A stretch of DNA of 10,569 nt from Nanobdellota archaeon (lineage in GTDB: Archaea; Nanobdellota; Nanobdellia; Pacearchaeales; GW2011-AR1), in contig JAHIEM010000148.1 of the NCBI GenBank assembly GCA_018901625.1, forward strand, positions 1 to 10,569, given 5' to 3'. A program made the position numbers and the translations under genes. Below the pieces are notes generated by a model. That model saw nothing but the letters and a program-made list of their open reading frames with translations. It had not been told where the DNA came from and made no database searches. Shown piece by piece: positions 10,548 to 10,569 of the stretch; within the stretch, counting starts at the first letter, position 1, and the number at the start of each line of letters is the position of its first letter.

Positions 10548-10569
10548 ATGAAGATAACAAAGAAGGTAG
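10548..10569 (+). CDS. Start of a gene cut by the window end
   Basis: An ATG followed by codons for KITKKV begins 25 nt after a TATA box and runs off the window. Seven residues are too few to name the product. An AbrB-type or eIF6-type start are both conceivable, and neither is claimed. Confidence 0.5.

Noticed and set aside
1..10569. CRISPR array, toxin-antitoxin pair or other defence system
   Set aside because: No regularly spaced repeats and no recognisable Cas, nuclease or toxin gene apart from the intron endonuclease.

Overview
The window looks like a piece of a small, AT-rich archaeal genome, most likely DPANN (Woesearchaeota/Pacearchaeota-like). The evidence is: archaeal/eukaryal-type ribosomal proteins (S19e, L39e, L31e); an archaeal RNase P RNA; a tRNA with an archaeal bulge-helix-bulge intron; an archaeal form III-type RuBisCO; a class III signal-peptide-like (pilin-type) N-terminus; and many start codons 25-26 nt downstream of a TATA box (leaderless transcription). 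The lineage call is inference; no phylogeny could be run.

Region 1 (1-2670) is RNA-rich. It starts inside domain V of 23S rRNA, which is split at the position equivalent to E. coli U2593 by a group I intron carrying an I-CreI-like LAGLIDADG endonuclease. Exon 2 runs to the 23S 3' end near 1320. It is followed by a membrane protein resembling the AlaE alanine exporter, an RNase P RNA (1994-2417) with its own TATA box and T-run, and a tRNA-Phe(GAA) whose acceptor stem appears to be interrupted by a 23-nt BHB intron.

Region 2 (2750-5460) has a two-gene unit (small membrane protein and pilin-like secreted protein), then cysteinyl-tRNA synthetase overlapping a small PnuC-like membrane protein, a possible 23-residue Cys/His peptide, and a 15-bp inverted repeat.

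Region 3 (5520-7440) is a tightly coupled unit of two small membrane proteins and a RuBisCO large subunit. The tail of the first small gene is duplicated 310 bp downstream, just ahead of RuBisCO, in a frame the second small gene no longer uses. This looks like a tandem duplication with a frameshift at an A6 run.

Region 4 (7457-8677) has a GrpB-family protein on the minus strand, divergent from a stand-alone NFACT-R protein that overlaps a YhbY/CRS1 RNA-binding protein.

Region 5 (8704-10440) is a ribosomal operon: S19e, a CsrA homologue, L39e, an unrecognised 91-aa protein and L31e with a long K/E-rich tail. CsrA is a post-transcriptional regulator known almost entirely from bacteria, so its place inside an archaeal ribosomal operon is the most surprising gene in the window. 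A further TATA box and start codon at 10548 open a gene cut by the window end.
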